Source: Sphingobium sp. CAP-1
Lineage (GTDB): Bacteria > Pseudomonadota > Alphaproteobacteria > Sphingomonadales > Sphingomonadaceae
Assembly: GCF_009720145.1 (NCBI RefSeq)
Contig: NZ_CP046256.1
Coordinates: forward strand, 1 to 64,000
Length of the DNA: 64,000 bases
Direction of reading: 5' to 3'
Both the position numbers and the translations under genes were made by a program. Under the pieces are notes generated by a model. It saw only the letters and a list, made by a program, of their open reading frames with translations, was not told the DNA's origin and did no database searches. Each line of letters starts with the position of its first letter. Position 1 is the first letter of the stretch. Shown in pieces: positions 27,892 through 36,754 of the stretch.

Positions 27892-29392
27892 CGAAGGTCC
27901 TCAGCTGGTCGTAACGGGCGCAGTCGGCGATCGGCGGATGGCGCAAGGCGCTGTCTTCGGAGGTGATGATGGTGAGCGGTCGCGGCGGTTCGCGGCGCCG
28001 CGCCAGGATGTTGAGGATCAGGTCGTCGCTCGCCGTGCCGGTCGCCAATGCCTCGCGGACGGCCGCTTCGACCGGCTCCAGACCATCGGTCAGCACGGCC
28101 GACAGCACACGGACGAACCGGCGGTCGGCATCGTCGCCATTGCCAAGCTTGCGGCGCAGGCGCGCCAGCGCCGGCGGCAGATCCCAGTCCTGGAAGGGCG
28201 CGCCGTTCCGCAGCGCTCCGGGCTTGCGGGCCAGTACCGGCAGATAATGCCAGGGGTCATAGATCGTGCGGTTGCGCCCGAAGTAGCGGGGATGCTCGGC
28301 GACAACCTCCTCGCCGCAGCGCACGACAATGCGGTCGGCATAGGCCCGGACCTGCACCGTCCGCCGCGCCACCGTCGAGAGAACCGAGTAGCGGTTGCGA
28401 TCGAAGCTGATCAGGCAGGTGCCCGTCACCGCATGCTCGCTCTCGTTAAAGCCGTCGAACGGTCCCAGCATCGGCTGCAGTGCCGATCGCTCGATCTCCA
28501 GCGCCTGCGCCACGGTCAGCTCGCCCTGTTCCGGGTGTGCCTGTCGTTCCGCCCAGCGCTGGCACTCGGCCTCCAGCCAGCCATTGAGCTCGTCGAGGCT
28601 GGCGAACCGCAACCGGGGTTGGAAGAAGCGGCCCCGGATCGTCTGCACCTGGTTCTCGACCTGGCCCTTCTCCCATCCCGCCGCCGGCGAGCAGGCGGTG
28701 GGCTCGACCATATAATGGTCGGTCATGATCAGGAACCGCCGGTTGAAGACCCGCTCCTTCCCCGTGAACACGCTCGTCACCGCCGTCTTCATATTATCGT
28801 AGATGCCGCGGCCCGGCACGCCGCCGAAGAAAGCAAAGCCGCGCGCATGCGCGTCGAACAGCATCTCCTGACTCTCGCGCGGATAGGCCCGGACATAGAC
28901 CGCCCGCGATGCACACAGCCGCATATGCGCAACCTTCACGCGCATCGGCTTGCCGGCGATCTCCACATCCTCATGGCTCCAGTCGAACTGGTAGGCCTCG
29001 CCCGGCTTGAACATCAGCGGGATGAAGGCGGTGACACCATCGCCGGCATCCTTGCGCCGGTCGGCCTTCCAGCGCGCCGCGTAGCGCCGAACGGCATCGT
29101 AGGAACCCTCAAAACCTTCGCGCTCCAGCAGATCATGTATCCGCGTCATCCGCAGTCGCTCGCGCCTGCCGCGCACCTCGTTCTCTTCCAGCAGTGTGTT
29201 CAGGCGATCCTGAAACGGCCCGATCCTAGGCAGTGGCTGAACCTTGCGCTGATAGTCGAATGCGCCTTCCGGCGCCCGGATCGCCTTGCGGATCACCTTC
29301 CGCGACACATGCAAATCCCGCGCGATCGCCTTGATCGCCTTGCCGCCGGCATACTCGCGCCGAATCCGAACCACTGTCTCCAAAATCAACAT
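27878..29392 (-). CDS. istA: IS21-family transposase IstA
   Basis: 504 residues. An N-terminal helix-turn-helix (GKAIKAIARDLHVSRKVIRK) precedes the integrase-type core: FDWSHEDVEI (Asp), GRGIYDNMKTAV (Asp) and EKGQVENQVQTIR (Glu). The C-terminal Mu-type region is present (NRYSVLSTVARRTVQVRAY). The gene is complete, so the element may still move. Confidence 0.92.
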   Translation of the reverse strand: MLILETVVRIRREYAGGKAIKAIARDLHVSRKVIRKAIRAPEGAFDYQRKVQPLPRIGPFQDRLNTLLEENEVRGRRERLRMTRIHDLLEREGFEGSYDAVRRYAARWKADRRKDAGDGVTAFIPLMFKPGEAYQFDWSHEDVEIAGKPMRVKVAHMRLCASRAVYVRAYPRESQEMLFDAHARGFAFFGGVPGRGIYDNMKTAVTSVFTGKERVFNRRFLIMTDHYMVEPTACSPAAGWEKGQVENQVQTIRGRFFQPRLRFASLDELNGWLEAECQRWAERQAHPEQGELTVAQALEIERSALQPMLGPFDGFNESEHAVTGTCLISFDRNRYSVLSTVARRTVQVRAYADRIVVRCGEEVVAEHPRYFGRNRTIYDPWHYLPVLARKPGALRNGAPFQDWDLPPALARLRRKLGNGDDADRRFVRVLSAVLTDGLEPVEAAVREALATGTASDDLILNILARRREPPRPLTIITSEDSALRHPPIADCARYDQLRTFDAAA

Positions 29393-29504
29393 CCCGATCT
29401 CGCCGCCTGAAAATCCAGCCGGCTGCTTAAACCATCGAAATGAGGGGTCCCTTTTAGACGCCGATCACCCCGCTAACGGGGTCCTTTTTGCACGCCGATC
29501 CACA

Positions 29505-29949
29505 ATCCGGGGCAAAAGCCGATCGGCCTGGCCTAACCGAAGCGCTCGCCTATTTGCGCCCCGGCGACACGCTGGTGGTCTGGAAACTCGACCGCCTCGG
29601 CCGCTCGATGAGCCACCTGATCGAGAAGGTCGGCGAGCTTGCGGCGCGCGGCATCGGGTTCCGCTCACTCACCGAGAATATCGACACCACCACTTCGGGC
29701 GGCATGCTGGTGTTCAACATCTTCGGCTCGCTGGCCCAATTCGAGCGTGACCTGATCCGTGAACGCACTCATGCCGGCCTCAAGGCCGCACGCGAGCGGG
29801 GCAACAAGGGTGGTCGCCGGCCTGTCGTTACCCCCGACAAACTACGTAAAGCGCGGGCGCATATCGCAGCGGGCCTCACTGTTCGTGAGGCGGCGGCCCG
29901 GCTCAAGATCGGCAAAACCGCCCTATACAAGGCTCTGGAAAACGCGTGA
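29505..29949 (+). pseudogene. N-terminally truncated serine resolvase/invertase
   Basis: From the IS21-type edge the frame reads GDTLVVWKLDRLGRSM, ENIDTTTSGGMLVFNIFGSLAQFERDLI and a C-terminal helix-turn-helix (GLTVREAAARLKIGKTALYKAL). The first ~50 residues, with the catalytic serine (YARVS motif), are missing, so it cannot recombine DNA. Its stop overlaps the GTG of the following SDR. Confidence 0.85.
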
Positions 29950-30731
29950 AACCGCTGGCGATCAAGAACTCGTGGGTGCTGGTCACAGGGGCTTCGACCG
30001 GTTTGGGCAGAGCGTCCGCCCTCCGCTTGGCGGCATCGTACCAGGCCAAGCCCCTGATTGTTGGACGAAGGCTCGACAACTTGCGGGAGCTACAGACCGA
30101 AATTGACGAGCGGTTCAATGTGCCGTGCGAGATTATAGTGGCTGATCAACGTGAAATCGAGGGCAGGGAGAAAATCGCGGCTAAGGTTGCAGAATTGCAA
30201 GTAACAGCCGCTTTGTTGGTTGCCGGAATGACGAGCGTTGGTTCATTTGATGCAGGCCGTGCCGACACTTATGCCGAGGTAATTGAAACAAACATACTCG
30301 GTTTCACGGATTTGCTGGCTCGCCTGATTGCGATTTTCAGGGAGCAGCCGTTTGAATCCTCAGTAATCGCCGTGTCGAGCCTGGCGGGCGAAACATCCGT
30401 GCCCTTCCAAGCGGTCTACGGCGCGTCGAAAGCCTATGTGAGCACCCTCATGCGAGCGCTTTCCGTGGAGCTTGCCGGGACGGGAGTGAGTGTTGGATCT
30501 TTTGCACCCGGTGGAATCGACACAGACATGGCTGCCCTCAGCGATTTGAAGTGGGGGAGGTTGGGTTTGATGGACGTTGACCGGTGCGCGGCCCATGCAG
30601 TCCACGCTCTGGTTTATCGGCAATCCTTCGCCATACCGGGGATGGGCAACCAGCTCACATATTTGGCGAGCAGGGTTCTACCTCGATCGTTGGTCAATCG
30701 GATTGCCGCCCTCCCATATCGGCGCCCGTAG
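29946..30731 (+). CDS. Short-chain dehydrogenase/reductase
   Basis: 261 residues of the classical SDR type. The cofactor motif TGASTGLG is near residue 13, with serine in AVSSLAGE and Y-G-A-S-K as the catalytic pair. The start is GTG, overlapping the resolvase stop (GTGA), so expression may depend on coupling to the resolvase remnant. The substrate cannot be told. A C-terminal positively charged segment (ASRVLPRSLVNRIAALPYRRP) is unusual for soluble SDRs and could be membrane-associated. Confidence 0.85.
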   Translation: MKPLAIKNSWVLVTGASTGLGRASALRLAASYQAKPLIVGRRLDNLRELQTEIDERFNVPCEIIVADQREIEGREKIAAKVAELQVTAALLVAGMTSVGSFDAGRADTYAEVIETNILGFTDLLARLIAIFREQPFESSVIAVSSLAGETSVPFQAVYGASKAYVSTLMRALSVELAGTGVSVGSFAPGGIDTDMAALSDLKWGRLGLMDVDRCAAHAVHALVYRQSFAIPGMGNQLTYLASRVLPRSLVNRIAALPYRRP

Positions 30732-30841
30732 GGCGGCACCACATAAAAGGGGCAGGAAAGCCTGCGAATAGCATCTGCTGGCATCGTACCGGATTTGTTC
30801 GCCCTTAGCGTGCAGATACGTCACTTTCGTGTAGTCACCCC

Positions 30842-31054
30842 TACTTCGACCGGTCGGTGTTTACGACGATGTTCTCGCTGATGTTTGCATCCTATTCGCT
30901 CGGAGCCACCGGAGGGCCAATCGTCTTTGCCGCACTAGCGAGCAGGACCGGCAACTACGATCTGGCCCTAACCATGTGCTGGTCGTCGATCGCGGTGCTG
31001 ATGATCGCCATCCTCTTTCTGCCTCGCTACAACTCCGCGCAACGGGCAGTGTGA
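30842..31054 (+). pseudogene. C-terminal remnant of an MFS transporter
   Basis: About 70 residues containing two membrane helices (FSLMFASYSLGATGGPIVFAALA and the following ALTMCWSSIAVLMIAILFLP), typical of helices 11-12 of major facilitator proteins. There is no proper start and the rest is absent. Beside the phthalate cluster it may be what is left of a phthalate permease (inference). Confidence 0.65.
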
Positions 31055-31157
31055 GCCTACCGCGCCGGCAGGACGGATCGGCAAGGGCGCGCGCACCCCA
31101 CATTCGCGGGGACAGGAGCCCTGCCCCCGCGAAGCGCGCAACACCCCACGGCAGTCG

Positions 31158-32150
31158 TCAGATTCGGAATTCGGAGAACGTTTCCGGTGCGAACATGTCC
31201 TCGACCGTCAACTGCCGGGGCGAAAGACCCTGCTCATGGTGGTAGCGCGTGAACGTCTCTATGACGTGCCGATTGCGATCGATGCCGTAGGGCCACCATT
31301 CCTTGCCCATGGTTGCGATCGTGTCCTCGACCGCAGCGATCTGCCAGGGCAGCATTGTCTTGAGTGACGCCGAGACCATCAGTTGTTCGTAGACAAGCTT
31401 CTGGGCCTCGACAAACGCCTTGTACAGCGCTTGGGCGACCCAGCGGTTCTTCTCGTAGACATCGCGGCGGATCGCGACGACATGCATGATCGGGAATATT
31501 CCTGTCTTGGCGAAATAGGCCTTCTCGACCGAGACGAAGTCAGGAAACAGGCGCCGGACTTTTTCGGGTTCGGAATAGAAGGTCGAAGGCGCGCGAGGCG
31601 CATAGACCGCGTCAAGCTCGCCATCGGCGATCATTCGCGAAATGGTCTGCTCAGGTCCGATCGGAATGACCTTGAACTTCTCGGGGAGATTGATCTTGAG
31701 CTTTTCCTCTCGGCCCGGTTCCTCTTCCCCGCCGAAGAAATAGGTCACCGAGGACGGATCGACGCCGTATTCATCCTGCAGGATACCGCGGATCCACACC
31801 GGCGCGGTAAGCTGATACTCCGGCACGCCGATCCGCTTGCCGACAAGATCCGAAGGCTTTTCGATCCCGCTTTTCGCCGAAACGAAGATGCCCGCATGCC
31901 GGAAGAAGCGCGAAGGGAACACCGGGATGGCGATGAAACCCGGATCCTCGCGGCCCAGCGTGACGCAATAGGACGACATCGACATTTCGGCCACATCGAA
32001 CTCGCGGTTGCGGATCATGCGGAAGAACGTCTCTTCGACATCCAGAACTTGGAAATTGAGATCGATCCCGTCGGGCCGAACCTGGCCGGTCTGGAGTGCT
32101 TCGGTCCGGTCATATCCCCAGCAGGCGAAAGATAGATTGAGACGGCTCAT
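31158..32150 (-). CDS. pht5: 4,5-dihydroxyphthalate decarboxylase-like protein
   Basis: 330 residues, complete. The family has the fold of periplasmic binding proteins but is cytoplasmic and decarboxylates 4,5-dihydroxyphthalate to protocatechuate. Seen are LSFACWGYDRTEAL at the N-terminus, SMSSYCVTLGR, LVGKRIGVPEYQ, and PIMHVVAIRRDVYE. The ATG at 32150 follows AGGA. It sits 14 bases after the dehydrogenase gene and is co-transcribed with it. A truncated paralogue is at 268-1161. A family member acting on a related hydroxy-aromatic diacid cannot be excluded. Confidence 0.82.
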   Translation of the reverse strand: MSRLNLSFACWGYDRTEALQTGQVRPDGIDLNFQVLDVEETFFRMIRNREFDVAEMSMSSYCVTLGREDPGFIAIPVFPSRFFRHAGIFVSAKSGIEKPSDLVGKRIGVPEYQLTAPVWIRGILQDEYGVDPSSVTYFFGGEEEPGREEKLKINLPEKFKVIPIGPEQTISRMIADGELDAVYAPRAPSTFYSEPEKVRRLFPDFVSVEKAYFAKTGIFPIMHVVAIRRDVYEKNRWVAQALYKAFVEAQKLVYEQLMVSASLKTMLPWQIAAVEDTIATMGKEWWPYGIDRNRHVIETFTRYHHEQGLSPRQLTVEDMFAPETFSEFRI

Positions 32151-32164
32151 TGGATGGTGTTTCC

Positions 32165-33337
32165 TTATGACTCTTGAATGATGGTCTGGGGCTTGACGTC
32201 GGCCGCGATGCGGCTGGATTCCAGCAGTGCGGCGCAGCAGGCCATGGTTTCGAGACCCCACCAGCCATCGTGGACTGGTGGCCTCGCGCCGAGAATCGAG
32301 GCGGCGAAGTCCTCGATCACATTTGCTCGGGAAAGCGTCGGCGGGGCGATCGGAATGGTTTCGCGCCGTTCATCACCGAAGACCTCGATCGCGGTCGGCA
32401 GTAGCTTGAGGTCGGCCCGCTCACAGCTCACGAGGACGAATCCAAAATGTTCGTGGTGGGGCGCGCCGGCCGGATCGCCCGCCGAGGCCGATCCAAACGT
32501 CCGGGCCAGCTTCGCATCGATCTCGTCCTGCTGCGAAAGCTGGTTCAGAGCTTTCCGGGCCTCTCCATAGCGCGCGGGATCCTTCGGACGGCCCAGCTCC
32601 GAAATCCAGCCGAGCAGCTCGTCGCTGTCATAGTGGGCATAGCCGCTGTACGTGAGCGTGGCCGCGGCGCCGGATGCAAACGTCATCAGCGCTGAGTATG
32701 CCCCTTCGCTCGGCCGCGATGCATCCCAGTTGGCCGCGACCGCGCGAACCGATTCCACCGGCTGGCGCACGATGCGCCGCACCACATCGATCTGGTGCGC
32801 CGCCTGACTGTAGACCACGCCGCCGCCGCGCTCGCTGTCCAGTTCCTCGGGCCGTCGCGGACGATACATGAAATCGGTGTAGTTGAAGGCGTTGACCAGA
32901 CGCACCTTGCCATAGCGCCCCGATGCCACGAGTTCCGCCGCTACGCGGACCGGCTCGTCGAAGGCGTGGCTCGGGCCGACCATGAGTACCTTGCCCGCTT
33001 TCTCCGCCGCCCTCGCCATCGCCGCGCAATCGCCGACCGAAGTCGCCATCGGCTTCTCGACCAGCACATGCTTGCCCGCCTCGAGCGCGGCAATGGCCTG
33101 AGCGGCGTGCAACTCGTGCGGTGTGGCGATGTAGAGGGCATCCACGCTAGAATCTGCCAGCAACGCCTCATACGTGCGGTGCCCCGTCGCTTCAAACTGC
33201 GACTCGAACCGGACGAGGGCCTCATCGCGCAGGTCGTGGGCCGCGCTCAGCTGCACCGCAGGATGGGCACGAAGGGCAGGCAAGGTCAACATGAAACCTC
33301 GTCCGAGACCCACGATTCCGAGGCGTATGTGTTTCAA
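32165..33337 (-). CDS. pht4: Gfo/Idh/MocA dehydrogenase, Pht4-like
   Basis: 390 residues. The Rossmann start is IRLGIVGLGRGF, then the family motif LVEKPMA with the catalytic lysine, and AAHQIDVVRRIV in the C-terminal domain. The known phthalate enzyme of this family oxidises cis-4,5-dihydro-4,5-dihydroxyphthalate to 4,5-dihydroxyphthalate. I chose TTG at 33337 because GAAAGG lies six bases upstream and the next residues begin the Rossmann strand; the frame is open to 33355. It is divergent from nadC, with a palindromic candidate operator between. Confidence 0.8.
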   Translation of the reverse strand: MKHIRLGIVGLGRGFMLTLPALRAHPAVQLSAAHDLRDEALVRFESQFEATGHRTYEALLADSSVDALYIATPHELHAAQAIAALEAGKHVLVEKPMATSVGDCAAMARAAEKAGKVLMVGPSHAFDEPVRVAAELVASGRYGKVRLVNAFNYTDFMYRPRRPEELDSERGGGVVYSQAAHQIDVVRRIVRQPVESVRAVAANWDASRPSEGAYSALMTFASGAAATLTYSGYAHYDSDELLGWISELGRPKDPARYGEARKALNQLSQQDEIDAKLARTFGSASAGDPAGAPHHEHFGFVLVSCERADLKLLPTAIEVFGDERRETIPIAPPTLSRANVIEDFAASILGARPPVHDGWWGLETMACCAALLESSRIAADVKPQTIIQES

Positions 33338-33397
33338 CGCTAACCTTTCGCACAATTGGGGAACTGAAATGGGCGGCCCCGCTTGAATTCCCGATAG

Positions 33398-33409
33398 TTC
33401 TATATAGAA
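33398..33409. promoter_or_regulatory. Candidate operator in the divergent pht4/nadC promoter region
   Basis: TTCTATATAGAA is a perfect 12-bp palindrome in the 221-base divergent intergenic region, 61 bases before pht4. It is well placed for the MarR regulator at 35933. It differs from the TTAG-N4-CTAA dyads of the esterase module, so two regulons are likely. Confidence 0.5.
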
Positions 33410-33558
33410 GCATATGCAAGCTACTCAGAGTGCGGACATGCACCGCCGGCAAGCCAAATTTGACCGGCGGCGGCGAAGCCAATCTCCATGCATGCAATGA
33501 AACAAGGGAAACACGATGCGCAGAGTATTCGAAACGAAGCAACCGGAGGATCGGGCCA

Positions 33559-34416
33559 ATGTCCAAGCCTGAAACGGTTGCCGGACTTGGTCGCCAGGAA
33601 CTCGCGAGCTTCGTGTCTGCCGTGCTTGCCGAGGATCTGGGCACCGGCGGCGACGTTACCACCAATCTGACGATTGGAGATGGCCTTCGCCTCAGCGCAG
33701 TCATCGCTACCCGACAGGATATCGTGGTGGCGGGCCTGGAGCTGGGAGTCGCATTTTTCCGCCAGCTGGATCCTGGCATCAAGATCGAACTTCTGAAGAG
33801 CGACGGCGAACGCGCCGCACGGGGAGACGTGTTGATGCGCCTGGAGGGCAATGGTCGCGCCATGCTTTCGGCCGAACGATCGGCGCTCAACAGCCTGCAG
33901 CACCTGTCAGGCATAGCCACGCTCACCCACGAATATGCGGACAAGATCGCCGGAACCGGATGCACCTTGCTCGACACCCGCAAGACGATTCCCGGCCTCA
34001 GGGTCATCGAGAAATATGCAGCCCGCATGGGCGGTGCCACCAATCACCGCATGCGGCTCGATGATGGAGTCCTGATCAAGGACAATCATATCGCGCTGTG
34101 CGGTGGTGTCGAACGGGCAGTTGGCCTCGCCAAGGCATCCGAACTCGAAATCCAGGTCGAGGTCGACCTGCTGGAGCAGATCGAACCTGCACTGGCGGCG
34201 GGGGCGGAGCGGCTGCTGTGCGACAACATGTCTGCCGCGATGCTGCGCGAAGCCGTGAAGATCGTCGGCGGCAGGGTTCCGATCGAAGCTTCCGGCGGCG
34301 TCAGGCTCGACACCATCCGGGACATCGCGGAGACCGGCGTGGACTTCGTCTCGGTCGGGCGGATCACGCAGAGCGCCCCCGCCGCCGACATCGGGCTGGA
34401 CTACAGCCCGGCCTGA
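33559..34416 (+). CDS. nadC: Quinolinate phosphoribosyltransferase (accessory copy)
   Basis: 285 residues, complete. Seen are EDLGTGGDVTT, RSALNSLQHLSGIAT, DTRKTIPGLR, DDGVLIKDNH and the C-terminal EASGG. The enzyme makes nicotinate mononucleotide from quinolinate. The ATG at 33559 follows GGAGG by nine bases. It lies between phthalate genes, 55 bases before the oxygenase. Phthalate is a structural analogue and inhibitor of this enzyme, and a QPRTase gene in the Burkholderia phthalate locus is linked to phthalate tolerance. The likely role is protection of NAD synthesis (family knowledge plus inference). Confidence 0.9.
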   Translation: MSKPETVAGLGRQELASFVSAVLAEDLGTGGDVTTNLTIGDGLRLSAVIATRQDIVVAGLELGVAFFRQLDPGIKIELLKSDGERAARGDVLMRLEGNGRAMLSAERSALNSLQHLSGIATLTHEYADKIAGTGCTLLDTRKTIPGLRVIEKYAARMGGATNHRMRLDDGVLIKDNHIALCGGVERAVGLAKASELEIQVEVDLLEQIEPALAAGAERLLCDNMSAAMLREAVKIVGGRVPIEASGGVRLDTIRDIAETGVDFVSVGRITQSAPAADIGLDYSPA

Positions 34417-34471
34417 TCGATCCCGGAGAGGATCGACCCACCCCATAGAAAAGTCATTAGGGAGAAACACA

Positions 34472-35800
34472 ATGACACCTGAACAGAATGACCTGCTTTG
34501 CCGCGTGGAAGGCAATGCCCCGATGGGCCGCCTGATGCGCCAGCATTGGCTTCCGGCCTGCATGATCGAGGAAGTCGCCGAACCCGACGGCACTCCACTG
34601 CGCGTTCGCTTGCTCGGCGAAAACATGGTGGTGTTCCGGGACAGCGAAGGCAGGATCGGCGCACTCGACGAACTTTGCCCGCATCGCCGCGCCTCGCTGG
34701 CCTTTGGCCGCAACGAAGAATGCGGATTGCGCTGTCTCTACCATGGCTGGAAGTTCGACGTGAACGGCAACGCCCTCGACATGTCCTCCGAGCCCGCCGA
34801 CGCCAAGCTGCGCGAGACGATGAAGACCAAGGCCTATCCGGTTCGTGAAGCGGGGGGATTTGTCTGGGTCTGGATGGGTGATACCGACAATGTGCTGCCT
34901 TTCGATCCGCCCAACTGGACTGCCGCTCCGGCAGACAAGATCAGCATCGTGAAGATGCATGGAGCCTGCAACTGGGCTCAGATACTTGAAGGATCGATCG
35001 ATTCTGCGCACAGTTCGAGCCTGCATTCCACCAACATGCCCACGGCAACCGAAGTGAGCGGATCGACCGCGACCGACAGCGCCTGGCTGCGCCCATCGGC
35101 CGACAAGGCGCCACGTATCGAGGTTCAGAAGACCCCGTTCGGCTTCCGTTATGTTGCGATCCGCAAGCCGATCGTCGAACCCGACAAGCAGGACTATGTG
35201 CGCATGACCCTGTTTGTCGCCCCTTTCACGGTCCACATTCCATCGAACGACCAATACCACCTGAGCCAGATGCTTGTGCCGGTCGATGACGAGAACACCA
35301 TGTTCTACTGGATTGCCTGGCACCCCGAGAAAGGGATTTCGCAGGATGCCTGGCGGAAGTTCTGCGGTGCCGAACTCGGCCAGGATGTCGAGCCGGTCAC
35401 GTTCAAGAAGATCCGTAACGCCGAAAACAATTACCTGCAGGATCGCGCCGCGATGAAAGCCGGGGACTTCACCGGCATCTACGGCATCCCGGCGCAGGAC
35501 ATGGCCATGTGGGAATCGATGGGACCGATCGCGGACCGCAGCGAGGATCGCCTCGGATCGAGCGACAAGGCTATCTTCACGTTCCGGACGCTGATGTATC
35601 GTGCGGCCCAAGCCGTGGAACGCGGCGAGCCCGCGATCGGGACAGGGGAGTCGCGCATTCCCCATGCCAAGCTGATGTCCTTTGAGGGCATGGTGCCCAA
35701 GGGCGACGACTGGCGCCTTCTCAATGTCTCCGATGAGGAACGCCGACTTTCGAGCGCGGCGGAGGACAAGGGAGATCTTGTCGAAGATCTGGCCGGCTGA
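34472..35800 (+). CDS. pht3: Rieske oxygenase, phthalate 4,5-dioxygenase oxygenase-like
   Basis: 442 residues. The Rieske cluster ligands are C69-P-H71 and C88-L-Y-H91. The mononuclear iron site follows NWAQILEGSIDSAH with H180 and H185, and the bridging aspartate is in the same segment. Size and order match the single-component oxygenases of the phthalate dioxygenase group (homomeric, with a separate FMN/ferredoxin reductase). No reductase such as Pht2/OphA1 is intact in this window. It is probably co-transcribed with nadC. Confidence 0.85.
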   Translation: MTPEQNDLLCRVEGNAPMGRLMRQHWLPACMIEEVAEPDGTPLRVRLLGENMVVFRDSEGRIGALDELCPHRRASLAFGRNEECGLRCLYHGWKFDVNGNALDMSSEPADAKLRETMKTKAYPVREAGGFVWVWMGDTDNVLPFDPPNWTAAPADKISIVKMHGACNWAQILEGSIDSAHSSSLHSTNMPTATEVSGSTATDSAWLRPSADKAPRIEVQKTPFGFRYVAIRKPIVEPDKQDYVRMTLFVAPFTVHIPSNDQYHLSQMLVPVDDENTMFYWIAWHPEKGISQDAWRKFCGAELGQDVEPVTFKKIRNAENNYLQDRAAMKAGDFTGIYGIPAQDMAMWESMGPIADRSEDRLGSSDKAIFTFRTLMYRAAQAVERGEPAIGTGESRIPHAKLMSFEGMVPKGDDWRLLNVSDEERRLSSAAEDKGDLVEDLAG

Positions 35801-35857
35801 GGCGCGGCAAAGTGGTCACGCCCCACTTCGCTTGCGCGTAGAAAATTGATAGTGCGG

Positions 35858-35885
35858 CCGTGTTCGACATTTTTTTCGTACACGG
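35858..35885. promoter_or_regulatory. Dyad between oxygenase and MarR gene
   Basis: CCGTGT and ACACGG arms enclose 16 bases that include a T7 run. It could be the MarR autoregulatory operator or part of a transcript end. Evidence is weak. Confidence 0.3.
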
Positions 35886-35932
35886 TCACGCACCCGGTGC
35901 GGCCGTCATCTTGAGATCTGGGAGAATCCGCG

Positions 35933-36418
35933 TTGCCGATCCCGCGACCGCAAACGCTCCAGCCCGAAGAGAGTCTTGGCTACCAGGTCCGGCGCTGTCA
36001 CCGCAGGTTTGACAGGTTGCTCAATTCGGTCTTGGCGCGCGAGGGGCTGAAGGCAGGGTATTGGTATTATCTGCGAGCCTTGTGGTTAGAGGACGGTCTG
36101 ACTCAAAAACAACTCAGCGATCGGACAAATGTCGCTGAAAACACAACCGTTGTAATGATCAACGGCATGGTTGCGGATGGTCTGGTCGAGCGCAGGCAAC
36201 AGCTTGGCGACCGGCGCAAACAGAACATCGTGCTGACAGAGCCCGGTCGCGAGCTGGAAACCAGGCTGATGCATCATGCCACCAGCATCAATGGCTTGGC
36301 GTCAGCCGATATTCCGGCAGATGAAGTGGCAATCTGCCTATCGGTACTCGCAAGAGTTTCGAGAAACCTGGCTGCCGAACTCCGATTGCGGACCGAAGCA
36401 GTCGCTTGCGACGATTGA
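35933..36418 (+). CDS. MarR-family transcriptional regulator
   Basis: 161 residues. SLGYQVRRCHRRFDRLLN, LTQKQLSDRTNVAENTTVVMI and the wing GDRRKQNIVLT mark a MarR winged helix. It is a close paralogue of 1290-1769. TTG at 35933 with GGGAGA seven bases upstream is the start. It follows the oxygenase in the same direction and probably controls the phthalate genes through the palindrome at 33398. Confidence 0.87.
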   Translation: MPIPRPQTLQPEESLGYQVRRCHRRFDRLLNSVLAREGLKAGYWYYLRALWLEDGLTQKQLSDRTNVAENTTVVMINGMVADGLVERRQQLGDRRKQNIVLTEPGRELETRLMHHATSINGLASADIPADEVAICLSVLARVSRNLAAELRLRTEAVACDD

Positions 36419-36516
36419 TGAGATGAGCAGTCTGATGCGGTGGACAGCCAAATAGTCGGTGGAAGGCTCAGTATTCTTTGGTCGTTCGGAGTCAAGCCAG
36501 ACCTTACCATGTAGGA

Positions 36517-36750
36517 ATGACAACGAGCGCGAACCAAGCCGAATTTCGTCTGGCAATGCGGCGGCTAGCCGCAACTGTGACCGTCCTGACGCTGGAGCTT
36601 GAAGGTCAACCATTCGGAATGGTTGCAACCGCGGTTTGCTCGCTGGCGCTTGAACCGCCAAGCATTCTGGCGTGCATCAACAAGTCCGCTTTCCTGCATG
36701 ATGAGTTTGCCGGATGCACAAGGTTCGGGCTGAACATATTAGAGCGGTTT
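36517..36750 (+). pseudogene. Truncated flavin reductase-like protein
   Basis: The ATG at 36517 has GTAGGA just upstream. FRLAMRRLAATVTVLTL, FGMVATAVCSLALEPPSILACIN and FGLNIL are typical of the FMN-binding split-barrel reductases (HpaC/RutF type). The frame is replaced by IS630-type sequence after about 78 residues, so it is inactive. This class supplies reduced flavin to two-component monooxygenases, not to Rieske oxygenases. Confidence 0.78.
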
Positions 36751-36754
36751 CCAC

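Larger units (their letters stand above)
26986..29504 (-). mobile_element. IS21-family insertion sequence, about 2.5 kb
   Basis: Carries istA and istB. The ends match: left TGTCAATCGGCGTGCAAAC, right (complement) TGTGGATCGGCGTGCAAAA. Each is followed inward by a second copy of the ATCGGCG-GCAAA-GGGACCCC unit, as in the multiple terminal binding sites of IS21. The flanks differ (TonB receptor left, resolvase right) and share no short duplication, indicating an associated deletion or recombination. A long hairpin lies at 27072-27132 after istB. Confidence 0.88.

Noticed and set aside
27809..29410. 533-codon plus-strand frame opposite istA
   Set aside because: It is an antisense shadow of the clearly recognisable istA, rich in Arg/Ala/Gln with no family signature.
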